DNA of 64,000 nucleotides from Quillaja saponaria (Eukaryota; Streptophyta; Magnoliopsida; Fabales; Quillajaceae), in the NCBI GenBank assembly GCA_029379385.1, contig CM055607.1:13702001-13766000 (forward strand), in the 5' to 3' direction. Below are positions 23,089-35,782 of this stretch, piece by piece (position 1 is the first letter of the stretch; each line of letters starts with the position of its first letter). Both the position numbers and the translations under genes were made by a program. The notes below the pieces were generated by a model. That model did not search any database. It had not been told where the DNA came from and saw only the letters and a program-made list of their open reading frames with translations.

Positions 23089-25926
23089 CTTCTGCTTCTA
23101 CAGTTCTACGGCATGTTTATTTCGGTTTTGTCAATTTCACGGTCAAACGCCGGCGATGGGTTTTTACTCACAACAGTGTTGAGAGTAATGCAAACCTGTA
23201 AAAATGATTGTGTTGGTAGGGTGTGAACAGCTGTACAAATCAAATGCTGAAATGACTATAAGGTCCTTATTGTCGAGGGTAGTACATCTTTTGAGTTCTT
23301 TATTATAATTATAATATGAAGTTTATGAAGGAGAAAAATAATTCGGCTTCTGGGGACAGTGGGCTCAATTATACGGGAAAGAAAGCTGGGGAGACATGAT
23401 TGCAAGGGAGGGTGAGGACGATGATGGGTACTGGGTAGTGTGTTTTGTATTGTAAAGGACATTGAATAAAGGCATCTATAATTCTTTTGGTGCTGAAAGG
23501 TTTATGTAATTGTTCAAGAATTAAAAATATGGATACAAAAGTTGTTGTTTATAAAACAATTACACCTGTAAATTATGTAAACTTTGTTGTGTGTTTCTTT
23601 CTTCCATTGGTAGTAATAAATGAAAATTACTTTCTTTCCTATTTTTTTTTTCTTTTAAATAATTTTTGTTTGGTTTTCCATAAAAAATTCTTACATTATT
23701 TGGTAAGGGCCTAATCTCATTCAGGAATTCGTGGATGTCCCTTCTACAAGTATGAGCTTGAACCCTTATTTCTGATATTAAGCCTCTCAACTGCTAAGTT
23801 TTAAAAAAATTTATCACTTAAACAACACTTTATTGATTATTTCCTTTTAAATAATTACATGATTACTAAAAAAAAGTTCTTATTAATTTCATCATAAGAT
23901 ATAATATTTATTGTCAACTCAACCAAGCCTTAAATCCCAAACTAGTTATAGTCAGTTATATGAATCTCTTTTTTTCCATTCGTATTGATTCGAGACAACA
24001 TTTTCAATAAACACTATAGCAGTTATATCTTTATCAATGACTACCTCCATGTAAGTTTTAGTATTCTTTTACTATATTTAGTACCTACAAGTCACATTTC
24101 TTAATAAACATATAATGTTTATTGTCACATAAATAGTTATTGTTTGTATAAGAATACTCTTTCATGTAAGAGATTATCATATCGAATTGTCATCTGCTTA
24201 TTTATGGATGTATCATAAAAATGTCTATCTACGTAAATACTTTGTAAACTACACTCATGCATTGATTTGAATGTTTTATAAGTATAGATGTTTGATTTGA
24301 ATGTCTTGTATGTATAGGCATAAATTATTAATGATTTCAAAGTTATATTTTATAGACAAATAATTAGAACTGTTTGTAACACATTTAATCTCCTTGTGAT
24401 TTAAAGACAAATGTGTTTAAAGCTTAAACTAATAACCAAAAAATTATTATCAAAGAAGATAATCTAATAATTTTTATACCTCCTTGATGATTTGATTGTA
24501 TCTTTTTATGTAAATCTAAAATTATGAATTATAATTCTAATTTATCTCAACCTTATAAGAATTAAAATTAAATTTATAATTACATAATACTAAATGCACT
24601 ACATATTTTATATCATGCACATTATTTTTAAGGCTAAAAACCAGTCGAATAGTTCGAGTCATATTTGGATTTGACTCGAAAAATACTCGACTTGAGACAT
24701 AAGAGTACCAAACTCGAGGTAAACTCAGGGCTCGTTAAGATATTAGAGTCAAATACAAATACTAAAACTTTAATTTACTAATTTAAATAAATAAATTATA
24801 TTGTTATAATAATATATAATTACTTATACATATATATGTAATATTATATATTAGCCTAAAGATCTCAAAACATAAAATATTTCATGAGTCTAACTTTCTA
24901 AGTCTTGACCTAAAGTCTTCGGTCTCAACTGCTTTCACTCATTAGTATAGAATATTATGTTATCGTGTTCTATTCTGTTTTGTTTTGTTTATTATTAATT
25001 TTTTTTTTCTGAATATGACACTATTTACAAGTTGTAATTTCTTATTATGAATTTGGTTGGGTAATGGATGTACTATGTCATTTTGGATTTTGGTATTCAT
25101 AATTGCACATGTTACTTTGAATTTGGTTTGCAACAGTTTAGATTTAGTTTGCAATAGTTTGGATTTATGTATTTTTGTAAAATGAGATACTCTATAGTTA
25201 CTACTTTCTTTTTAGATGTTCTTCACTTTTTCGTTATTTAGTTTTATTTATGAATGATATGTACTTATGGTTGAATATATATGTCTATATATATAACATA
25301 TCTGATTAAAATTGTTTGAGAAATAAATATTACAAAGTTCAAAAAGATAATTTATTTGAGTAGAGTACAATATTAAAGGTTAGAAAGCATAATTTCTTTT
25401 TAAAAAATAACAATTTAAATTAATTCAAATTGCCACTTTCCAATTAAAAAAATCATGATAGGAATTTGAATTTTAATGTCCTCCACAATTTAATGAAGAA
25501 ATAAAAACATATAATAATAATAATTATAAAAAAACATAAAAATATCAAGTAAAATCTAAATATAAAATACTAACGCTTACTCAAATTTGTACTCAAGTTA
25601 TGAACTAAGTTCATATTAATACTTTTTGCTAGAGGCCGAGGCCAAGTATGCCAATCCTCAGCTCATTTCGGACCCTAATTACTTTATGCCAATGAAGCCT
25701 ACGTCATGAGGGATTTAACCTTTCCATTACTTTATTGTCCAAATCTAGCCATAAGGTACTGTGTTTGTTTTTTTTCACAAACTAAAGATACTCTGATACT
25801 TTTATGTACACAAGTGTAGCGGCCCCGCGCACATTGCATTCTCAAGCATAACGGATAAGTCAATCCGAGTAGAGAAATAAAAAGTTGAGCCTTTTTACTA
25901 ATCCACACTAGCAAACTCCAGCAACT
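23089..25926. other. Intergenic region between ABCB and the PPL1 pseudogene
   Basis: These divergent neighbours share this 2.8-kb spacer. It is strongly AT-rich. An RTE-type LINE 3' tail (reverse complement) is recognisable at about 23915-24110, and a CTCGA-rich repeat fragment at about 24630-24740. No protein-coding gene or RNA gene is visible. Confidence 0.5.
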
Positions 25927-28900
25927 ATGGCAACCCTGCAACACTCTCCTTCAATCCATAGGACTCTTTCCCTCAGGTACTCTCTCTTTCATGTGATTTA
26001 CTAACTTCCTTAATTCGAAAATCTTTTTCTTTTTTCTCTATGTTCTGAAAATATATCTTGGTTACAGGAGCACAGGTCCTTTCGTTGCTATAGCTTGTAG
26101 AAGTGAGGGCATTTTGTTTGTAGTGAAGGCTGAACAAGCTTCAGCATCTTCAACATGGTCCCTTTCTCAAGGTCAATTTTTTGGCTTTTAAATTATGAAT
26201 CGCACTTCCCCATTATCATATTCATAACGGTGGCTTCATGGTAGGGTTCGAGTATGCACGTGCATTTCAGTACAGGTAATCAATTCTGGCACTTTACAGA
26301 GTAACTTTTTTCTTTTTCCCTCAATTTCAATGCAAAATGATGAGTCCTAAAAATCCATTGAACTCCACCCCACAATGCTCATATACGTTATTCCTTACTT
26401 TTTTTTTTTTTTTTTTCAATATATAAATATAATCTTTTACATTGATTAAAACTAGGATATTTAGAACGGATGGCAAGATTGTGACTTGTTCAGGATATCT
26501 TCCCGATGGACTTTTTTTTTCAAATAACAGGCTATTATATAAACTATAAAGGATGCCCCATTTATTTATTGGTAAAACCAATGGTGGTCAGAATTCCTTG
26601 GTTTGGTATGAATAAGCTACGTTGCTGTTATAGTCTGTCCTCTACTAGAGATCAATTAGTTCTTTGAAGTCCAGCTATTTTTAAAAATTTTGAAACCACC
26701 ATTTTGAGAATGAAACAACATGATCCATTTCAGCCTGCCCTACCTAACTCTTAGCTACTAATGGTGGTACCATAGAGTATATTTTCTTAAAGGTCATCTA
26801 ATGCTTGGCAATTGTGTTTGGATGCTTATGCCTTAGATACAATGTATGCTTCTTTATTCACAGTAGTCAGCTTGGCTGGAGACTGTATCTATCAAATTTA
26901 GTATATATGCTGTTCCAAACCGTTTCTCAGTATATGGATGACAATATTTGCATTTGAGAGTCTCATATGGTAATTGAATTTTCATCACTTTGAATTAGTT
27001 TCTTGTGATCAACCAAGTATTCATGGTGATAAACCCGATGCAGCCAGCAATGTTGTTGAGCTGTATGAAGCAACATTCTAAGAAAATTTGTTACATCAAA
27101 TAACTATGGTTCTGTTGTTTGAGATCTTAAGCCAAGATTAAATTTCTAGGAACTTTGGAGTTTGAAGCAATATCTCACATCTTTCATTTAGAAGTTTCAG
27201 TAGTTTTCAGAATGCATTTTTACTTTCAACAAATTTTCCTTGCCTATAGTTTGAAGGTGTTGTATCAAGACTATTATGGTCAATGTTTTATGGCCTTGAC
27301 ATCTATAGACTTCCATTATGTATGTGGTTAAGAAAAAAATGTATGTTGTTTTCTCTATGCAGTTTCCTTTCACCTGTCAATAAAATCAATACATTAAACA
27401 TTAGACACTGGAAAAATATCAAAATTATTTTCTTTTGATGCTATGTAATACCTGGCAGATAGAACTGGGAAGCGCCAAGGGCTTGCTATTGGGCTATTGT
27501 TCCTTTGGTTTTTCTGGTCAACCAAAATTCCAACTCTTGTAAGATGCCTTAAGCATTTAGATTTTCCATTTTTGTTGTCCTCGAGTAAGAAAGCAACACC
27601 TTCTACTGGTTCTGTCAGTTTACGTAAGTATCAATGGCTGACAACCTTAGATTACACCCTTGATTTGGCTCAGTTGCTGCAGAAACTAAGAAGGGATTTT
27701 TGTCCAACAAAGATGGATATTCGTTTGTCTACCCATTTGGGTGGCAGGTTGGGATAGCTATATCTTAGTTTCTTCAATCTTTTATTTGTCTCTACTTAGT
27801 TGGTCTATCAGTGAACTGCTCAATATAAAAACGCAAGTTAAATTCAATCATCTTCTATTTTGTGAGTGAGTAGGAAAGAGTGATCGAAGGTTAAGATAAG
27901 GTCTTCAAAGATGTCATTGAACCCCTGGAGAATGTTAGCGTGAATATCTTCCTAACACAAAACAGGATATTCGAGAATTTGGATCCGCTCAAAAGGTTAG
28001 CCCTAGTTTTTAGATCATTAGCGTCTTAGGTATGCAAGACCAGAGGCATTGAATGACTTTATTTTTGCAGGTAGCTGAAACTTCAATAAAAAAGGTTTTG
28101 GCCCCTCCAACACAGAAGACAAAGCTAATTGAAGCTTCTGAGGTTTGACTCATATTCCTTTCTTTTTCTTTTCTTTGATCGTGATCATTCTTATTATTAG
28201 AGGAGATTTGTTGCTTTTTATTTTGATATTTGATAACAAACAAGAAAATGTACTGCATTTGCATGTTCCCTGTGCAAATTTGTTTCCTATTGTTGTCATC
28301 ACCTTTTTGAACCCCCAAGATTTTCTCTTAGTATACAGTTATCTGTACAGTGTCTTAGTTCAATGCAATTTGTTTTTGAAAATGTTCTCTTTGTCAAATT
28401 CTGATGTTGGATAGAATAGTTCTGATATTTTCATGGTTTTTACACCATGACAAGCATAGCCAGGTTCTTTTTTCTTTATTTGCTTTTTATGAGAAGCAAA
28501 TCCAAGTAATTTGTAGGATAAATTAGGGGAAGGTGGGAGCATGAACTATAGAAGGTGAATTACTGAGGGCATGGATTATTAAAAAATTTCAACTTCACAC
28601 TACACATTGGTTGTATATGTCATCCTTTTTCCTATACTAGCTACACTTCATAGCTTTTGTAGTTTTGCTTCTCATTGCTTGGAAAAATGAAATTTGGACT
28701 AATATTTCTCCTTGTAAGAGATCAAAATATATTTTGGGGGGAGGGGGATGGGGGGCTCACCTAACAATTGTTCAGGAGTTCGATCATTGCCACCCCCATT
28801 CTCATAATTAAATTTCAGCACAAGATAAGAGGAGGGTTTGTGCATTCTCCATGGTGACAAGCCCAATGGTCTTGCAAGTCTGGGGGCATGTAAGAGATGA

Positions 28901-30454
28901 AAACCTATCATGGGTCTCACCTACCAGCTTAAGGTTTTGGGTGAAATAGTTCTTCGACACTCCTAGACTTACATGGCTTTTATTGTGCAGAAAAAGAAAA
29001 GAGCTTCAGATGTATTAAAACATCACCTATAACCAAAAAGTCTGCACTCTGTACACAATTGGTTTGTGCCCTCCTCTTAAACAAAATATCAACAAATGAT
29101 ATGAAAAGCAGTGTTGATCCATGATATTTATGAGCTTCTCCCAGAAATGATTACAAATACAAACTCACTGCATACTCTTACAGTTGGTTAGCAACCGCAT
29201 ATGACCAAGTATAGAACTAGAGTAGAAAATTCAATGACATAATCATGGTTTCTAATTATCAATGCTCCTACAAAAAGAAAGGAAAAGGGACATGGAGATA
29301 CATGGATGAAGAATAATCACACTGAATTTTGTGAAAGAATGGACTTTATATGCATGAAGGAGTTAATTCAGGTATAAAAAGTGCATATGGTTCATAAAGC
29401 AATATTTTCTTCTTATTTTTTTGCTGACAAAAGTTTAGATATCTAAATGAGTCCATTACACTTTGCCATCTTGGAAATGTGTTAAGTGCAAGAGTATTAA
29501 CTGCATTATCTCCAGATGTGCTTCCAGTTCTTCTATCTGACCCAAGCCTGACCAAAGGTATAAAATACTGTAGATTGATCGGTCCATCTTTATGTATAGT
29601 GCAGCATGAAGTTGATGGGAAAGCATATTACAGATTTGAGTTCATTGCTCAGGCTCCAAATTATACTTGCCATGCCCTCAGCACAATATCTATTAGCAAT
29701 GGTATGAATATTTTATTGTTTGGATACTTAAGTGATAGGTCACATGCATAATTATCTTGTTAAATACGTTGAGCAGTCTTATAATGATGGATACTCGTCC
29801 ATTTGCACAAATTTAAGTACCTTCTTCATTCTCTGGTATTGAACAGTACATAGGATTCATTGGTCCCTTGATGGAAAGGAAGGCAAAGTGATTATGTAGA
29901 TCAGAAACTAGTCTGATGTAATTATGCTCGGATAATTAACACTTCCTTGTATTTAATAGAAGCTAGTTAAATGTGGGCGAAGATTGGACCTGCCTTTAGA
30001 CATTCAAAAGAGTAGAGAAGTATGAAAAAGCCTTTAAGTGAAAGCCGAATTCACATTTTCTCGCAAAATTTAAACAGATTTTAAGAAGCGATACTTTTCC
30101 CTTCAAGAGATTGATAAAGATCTAGTCTTTAACATGTAGAAGTACTTTGAAATAACTGGAAACAACCCCATTATAGAACTTTCCCGTCAAGTTGACGGCC
30201 ATTAAACCACTTAATTTACTCCTGAGATTGCCAGTTGTCATCAAATTGGGTAAAATTGTATCCTTCTATTGTTAACTGTTTGAGCTGTTTCTGCTGACTC
30301 TGGATCATGAATTCTTTGATTTACTCATGCATGGGTTAATTCGCTGGTAGGTAAATTCTACCCTTAGACCACATGGGCAAATGAGAGGAGGTGGGGTAAG
30401 ATCAAAGACAAATTGCAGACAGTCATCGATTCCTTCAAAATTTCCAATGTTTGA
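25927..30454 (+). pseudogene. PPL1: Decayed PsbP-like protein 1 gene
   Basis: PPL1 is a thylakoid-lumen PsbP homologue linked to photosystem II repair. Recognisable exons: 25927-25976, 26068-26171, 27459-27623 (unusual), 27674-27747, 27874-27995, 28071-28142, 29605-29701, 30351-30454. Family segments are clear: KKGFLSNKDGYSFVYPFGWQ, DKVFKDVIEPLENVSVNI, VAETSIKKVLAPPTQKTKLI, HEVDGKAYYRFEF and WGKIKDKLQTVIDSFKI. The last two exons have the same lengths (97 and 104) as in the PsbP-like gene at 3-5 kb, so the two are related. Lesions: TAA at 27892-27894 where the family has a glutamine codon, a one-base deletion near 27954-27963, and TAG at 30365-30367 in the last exon. Exon 3 contains a stretch unlike the family. 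These can hardly yield a working protein. It may still be transcribed. Confidence 0.88.
28736..28755 (+). repeat. G-rich tract in a pseudogene intron
   Basis: Three G runs of six, five and six bases separated by one or two bases. It could form a quadruplex if one long run is split, but only three runs are present. Confidence 0.5.
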
Positions 30455-31643
30455 CATGAACATGTAACCTACTTTCCATGCGCATCGCAAGAATGCTGTG
30501 CATTTCGAGTCGCCAAACGCCCAATAGCCTGTTCATTTTTGCAATCATCTTTGTCAAGTATATTAGCAAAGAGTTAAGTCACATTTTGTTATAACATTTC
30601 AAGGAGCATTTGATTGTAGAGAAATAGTCATATACCATATACCGTATAGTATATTTAATGCCCCCTATGCCAATGCAATCTAGTACACTTCGGGAAATTC
30701 TGGTTGAAGAGAGCATTGTCCTGGAGTTCCCTGAATTGATATTATGTAAACTCTTTATAGAGCGTTCTAGCTTCTTTTGTAATAACCTTCAAATAGTCCA
30801 AGGAAAATCCATCAAATTCAAAGATAGATACCATGTTTGAAGATATAACCAAATAGTAAGGTAACAAAGCATGAAGTTTTTCTTTAGTTTCATTAGACTT
30901 ACACCTATCATAACTTGTCCTTTAATCCATCATTACAAATTAAGTCTGATAACAAAATTTTTTATCATTTCACACATTGATAACTTCGCAAAGAAGACCT
31001 TATGTCATTCACAGACACGCGAACAAAGAGATCATTTGTGTTTTAATAAAACTTCTCGTGAAAGTTATAAACTGAAGAGTAACATTTTGCAATTTCAATG
31101 CTTTGGGAATAGACAGTCTGTTTTGGTTTGAATGCATGTAGGTAGCACTGAAATTTTCAAAGCTATATGTTGCTAGCTATATAGCCTAATGACAGACTAC
31201 TAAAAATGTCACGGAAAGAATGTAACAGAATTGCTAGAACTTAAAAATGTTGAATCCTATGGGCTAGAGAAAGAACGCAGGGCCTCTTGGTCGTAAGTGG
31301 TTGCTATTTATTTTTTAAATCATTTCAACACTTTATTTCCCCCCATCATTTCTGGTCTAAGTGGATCTGGATACAAGAATGCACACTGACATTGCACTAA
31401 CTGAATTTTTTTATCCTTAATAGATTATCATCAAGCCCAAAAAATAAATGGAGCAGAAAAGCATAACTAACTTGTTCATATGAAATTATTTAAATATGAT
31501 AGCTGTCTTGCTGTTTGATGATGAGAAGTTAAGAGAACGAAATGAAACATCTTACCATCACTAATCCCACATTTAAAATTCTAAAAGGAACATAACTTTT
31601 TTGCTTGATAGATAGAGACCAACTGTAATTACATAATTAGTCT
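30455..31643. other. Spacer with the 3' part of a duplicated block
   Basis: From about 30595 onward this spacer matches the region from about 46288 (for example CAAGGAGCATTTGATTGTAGAGAAATAG and ATGCCAATGCAATCTAGT). It lies downstream of the DUF674 pseudogene. A short minus-strand peptide trace around FEFDGFSLDY matches FAFDWFSWDY in the other copy. No gene is recognised. Confidence 0.6.
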
Positions 31644-32655
31644 TCATTTCTTATTCTGCAGGAAAACACTAGTCAGAGCAGTCTTGCATTGCAGAGAGGC
31701 TTTCAGTAGCTTCACACCCTATAAGAAATAATAAAAATAGAAAAATGAAATAAGTTGATAATCCATGTTCAATTTATTGTTTTTTATTTTCTTTTTTTGA
31801 AGAAAAGAAAATATAGAGTAGATAGGTTGTTCCAACAACCTGGGCTGGGCATCATGTGCCTAAACCTACAAGGTGTCATTGACGATTAACACCAACAAAT
31901 CTAACTCAATTTTACAGGTCGAGAATGAACAAACTTACCTTTGAGTCAACATTTTATTAGCAATTTAAAGTAGTATTCAAAAAGACAGCATGCATATAAT
32001 TAATGTATATTGACCTCAGGCATCCCCAAATGAACAATTTTCTCCTGAAGAGCACCAACTTCTTTGACATTAAACTTGTTGAGCAAAGTAATACTTGATA
32101 TGGTAGACATAGGAATCACAGTAAGATCATCCATCACCATATAAGTCAACACTCCTTTCACAAATCCACCCTCGCTGGAACCAGAACTACCTTGTGCTGC
32201 AACCTTTCCAGCAACATACTGAACATCAATGTTCATCTGTATTTGAACAAGGACAACTAGTGCCCTGTATATCAGTAAAGTGACGATAATTCTGGCACCT
32301 GGGTTTCAGCAGATAGTCTTTGTTTTGGTTTGGTTGCATATAAGTCTCACTGAGGTTTTCAACACTTTCATAAAGCTTGCCCAGACTACCTATCATGCTA
32401 TTCTTTGTCAGGAGCATTATGACAGTGCTGACAGGAAAGGGAAGAAGGTTGAACAGAAAGTCTACAAAATCTTTCCCTGCTTCTGCAAAGAGTAATCTGT
32501 TACCCCTTGTGTCAATAAGAAGCTTCTGGCTCATTTTAGAAGCTGCCATGGCTATATAAGATGAACTTCAATGGCCCTTATTTATAATAGGCTGATTTGG
32601 GGGTTCCACTTCATGGGGAAGAGTAATAGTCCAAGTGAAGTAAAGAGTGAGCCCC
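30595..32655 (-). repeat. Duplicated block, copy A (DUF674 gene and flanks)
   Basis: This 2-kb segment and 46288-47775 share 3' flank, both exons, 5' leader and promoter of a DUF674 gene, in the same orientation about 15.7 kb apart. Upstream, both carry GGCTGATTT followed by CATGGGGAAGAGTAA. Copy A is longer in its 3' flank. The spacer between the copies holds a Ty3 relic and other repeats. Confidence 0.8.
31644..32549 (-). pseudogene. DUF674 family gene, broken copy
   Basis: DUF674 proteins are a plant family of unknown function. Exon 1 is 32549-32015 from ATG and exon 2 is 31718-31644, separated by an intron of about 300 bases. The N-terminus LKLLIDT-type core (QKLLIDTRGNRLLFAEAGKD, then FLFNLLPFPVSTVIMLLTKN) is intact to LLKP. 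Then about 30 residues present in the copy at 47 kb are missing. One extra base near 32237-32250, after TCPC, shifts the frame and stops the protein at 32226. Homology resumes in another frame (GGFVKGVLTYMVMDDLTV) to the end of exon 1. Exon 2 keeps the family-like tail ASLQCKTALTSVFLQNKK. A TATA box TATAAATA lies at 32586-32579. Confidence 0.85.
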
Positions 32656-33329
32656 TGGCTTTCCAATTTCAACAATAAGCAAGCTTAATTGTAAAGAATT
32701 TGAATGGACAAAATTCATACAGTTATAATTGTGGTGCAATAGCATCCGTGTTCACTTTATTTACAGAATTATGCTGTAAACTATTTCAAATTCAGAACAT
32801 ACCTTTATCCTATTTTATAACTGTCGTTCTATTTCAACTTGCCTAGCATCAGTTTTTTCTACCGAGTTTATTTTATTTGGTAAAATCTATCATACAATCA
32901 CTAGAGGGATTTGATTCGCATTAACATCAGTAATCTTCATATAAAACCACTTAAATGAATACTAGAATTCCACATACTAAACACTAGTGAACTAAGCTAG
33001 ATGGAGCAATAAAGCATGAGGTTATTTTTTTTATGGTCTTCTATCTCCTTTATATCAATTCCACACAAATCCATTGAACCTTGTGGATGCCTGCTTTTCT
33101 TGGTTACCTCGCCTCACACATGTGCAATCCAAACATCCCTCGAATACATTACTGGATTCTTCTGCCCTATTCTTTCTTGCTCATTCTGCTATTGCTCCAT
33201 CTGCTGAGCCAACTCAGCATTAATATGATTGGGCAAGGTAGCCAGAAATGGCTTCACTGGTCAACAGGGAACCACAGTCATATTATTAGTTATTACCCTC
33301 ACCATCAACAGTCACCTTGCTCAGTTGTT
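32656..33329. other. Spacer with no recognised gene
   Basis: AT-rich DNA. A diverged 30-base direct repeat (GCATC-GTGTTCACT-TATTTACAGAAT) occurs at about 32742 and again at about 33546, flanking this stretch and the end of the neighbouring Ty3 relic. Nothing coding is recognised. Confidence 0.4.
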
Positions 33330-35782
33330 CTCAAGGTGAAAACAGAAGAAACCGTTTCTGGAAGGCCTTAACATCTTTCCAAGTTGCTTCTGTGGCATCC
33401 AGTCATTCCACTGAATCAGGACACGTGGCACCCAATTGTTCATGAGTTGAATTCGGTTAACTTCTTCGTTTGAGTTGTTGGGTCAATAACAATTTTTCAG
33501 AACAGATATGTGAAAAACAGGATGAATTCAGATATAATCGGACAGCATCAGTGTTCACTGTATTTACAGAATATTTCATTCCAAGTTTCTAATTCTTATG
33601 AAGAGCAAGAGAATTTTGCCTTTAAGGTTGAAGCTTTACAAAAATCCACTCACCATTAGTCACCAACATTAAACTGAAGTTCTCTTCTGTGTTATCTTTT
33701 TGGCTCTTCATTTTGTCTTGAGCCTTATGCAAATTGTGACATAGTTGAGCCAATATAATGTCTATATGAACTAATTGTTTAACAAGGTGAGCATCGGTGA
33801 CCAGTTGGGGAATATAACTAGCAATTGTCAGCAGATCTCTGCTATAGAGAGCTTTGAAAGGAATTATGGCAGCTGAGGTAGGGTAGGAGGTGTTGTATAT
33901 TCTGCACAAGGCATAAATATTGACCAGGCGGCATGATTCTTTGCCATAAAACACCTTAAGTACATTTCCAATGACTTGTTCAAACACTCTGATTGTCCAT
34001 GGGTGGTACACAGAGCTTATGGCCAAGGTGGTTCCTTGTACCTTAAATAACTATACCGAAATTTGTGTATCAATACTTTATCCCTATCTGACACAATAGA
34101 AGAAGGCAGTGCATATAGTTTGATTACATCCTGAACAAATTTCTGAGCTACCCTAGGAAAGTTGTAGTTAGTTTTAAGAGGAAAAAAGTGAGCATATTTA
34201 CTCAGATAAAGAGCAACCATAATGAGTTAATGACTGTAAAACTATTAGAACTTGGCAAGCCAGTAATAAAGTCCATTGTGATTTCTGACCGGCTGAAGTG
34301 TCATCAGGCTACTAATGGTTTGATTTAGCTTGTTGACAAATGAAGCAAGCTTTGACATGGTTTTCAACGTCGTTCTTCATCCCTGTCCAGTACAAAATAG
34401 CATAGATGTGACGAGAGGCTCGCTGAATGCCTATGTGGACTCCCACGGGTGAATTGTGAAATTCGTGCAAAAGTTTGGTCTTCAATTCTGAATCTGGTGG
34501 AATGACCACTTTGCTATGGAAATATAGCAGTCTATCATGAAACTTATACCCATTTATACCCAGGTAAGGAAGTAAAGTTCTGATCCAATTTAGTTACAAT
34601 GCCCACCTTAACTGGGTGTGAAGCTATTTCAGCTTGAAGCTGAAAAAATATGCCGAAATGTGGGGTGAGACAACTACTATGGTTAAAAAGATCTTGACAA
34701 TGCATCAATATCATTGTTTTCTCTACCAGGTTTGTACTAAATGGAATATGTAAAACCCAAAAGTTGAGTAAGCCATTCCCATTGCCCTGGTGTCTGAACC
34801 ACCTGGTAATGCGTGGCCTTGATACTTTTTGATCTGTTTGTATGATGAACCTATGACTGATCAAGTATTGTCTCCATTTCCTCACTGCTTAAGTGATAGC
34901 AAACATCTCCTTTGCATAAGCTGAATCTTTCTACATTGGTGACAACTTTTTTGAAAACTAATCTATGGGATGTCTGTCTTGGCATAATACATCGCCAATA
35001 CCTGAACCGGAAGCATTAGTTTCCATAATAAAATGATTAGAAAAGTCAGGCATTCACAAAATAGGGGCGTAGATCATGGCCTCCTGAAGAGCTTTAAGGC
35101 TTCAGTTGCAACTTGAGACCAAAGGCGAAGAAATCTTATGCAAATCAGTTAATAGTGAAGCAAATCACGTCCTTCTTGAGCAAATCAGTTAATAGTGAAG
35201 CTAATTTTATAAAATGGCGAAGAAATCTTTGATAATATTCAGTCAAACCCAAGAAGCAGTGGAGTTGCTTGAGATTTGAAGGAACTAGCCACCTTATTAT
35301 CCCTTGAATTTTACTATCATCCATAGCTACATCGTTAATATAGACTGTATGCCCCAAATATTCCATTAATTCATGTCCTCACGAGCACTTAGATAGTTTA
35401 ACAAAGAAGGAAGTCATCATATAAGGTCTGCAGAGCCAATTGAAGATGTTGTAGATGTGTATCCCATGAATGGCTGTAAATAAGTATATCGTCAAAGAAA
35501 ACAAATACGAATTTCCTCAAGAATTTCCCCAATACATTAATCATCAAAGCCTGAAAGGATGTAGGTGCATTCGATAAGCCAAATGACATGACTAGCTATT
35601 CATAGTGTCCCAAATATGTCTAGAAAGCTGTTTTTCCTATTAAATTTCTTGAGTAAAATTTGATGATAACCAGATCTAAGATCCAACTTTGTGAAATATT
35701 TAGCACCAAATAATTCATCAAGGAGTTCATCAACAGTAGGGATTAGAAATATGTCCCTGATGCTGATTGCATTTAGTTCCAT
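33330..35782 (-). mobile_element. Ty3/gypsy pol relic (RT, RNase H, integrase, chromodomain-like tail)
   Basis: Reading from high to low coordinates on the minus strand: reverse transcriptase fragments at 35782-35145 (KLDLRSGYHQILLKK, then the FFDDILIYS catalytic box, then LGLTEYYQRFLRHF), an RNase H region at 34885-34544, the integrase zinc-binding part at 34509-34312 (C-x2-C in CFICQQAK), and integrase core pieces at 34220-33622. A chromodomain-like tail with EATWKDVKAF lies near 33370-33400, which suggests the chromovirus branch. The frame is broken many times. gag, protease and both LTRs were not found. A 21-base direct duplication at 35140 and 35180 lies in the RT/RNase H part. Long inactive. 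Confidence 0.88.

Noticed and set aside
25927..30454. A functional PPL1 gene
   Set aside because: Two in-frame stops and one frameshift fall in conserved exons, and no splicing choice I could find avoids them.
33016..33371. Plus-strand membrane-like open frames
   Set aside because: They overlap or adjoin the minus-strand tail of the Ty3 relic and have no family match.
32742..33575. Target-site duplication around the Ty3 relic
   Set aside because: The shared 30-base words are too long and too diverged for a Ty3 target duplication (usually 5 bases), and they lie on one side only.
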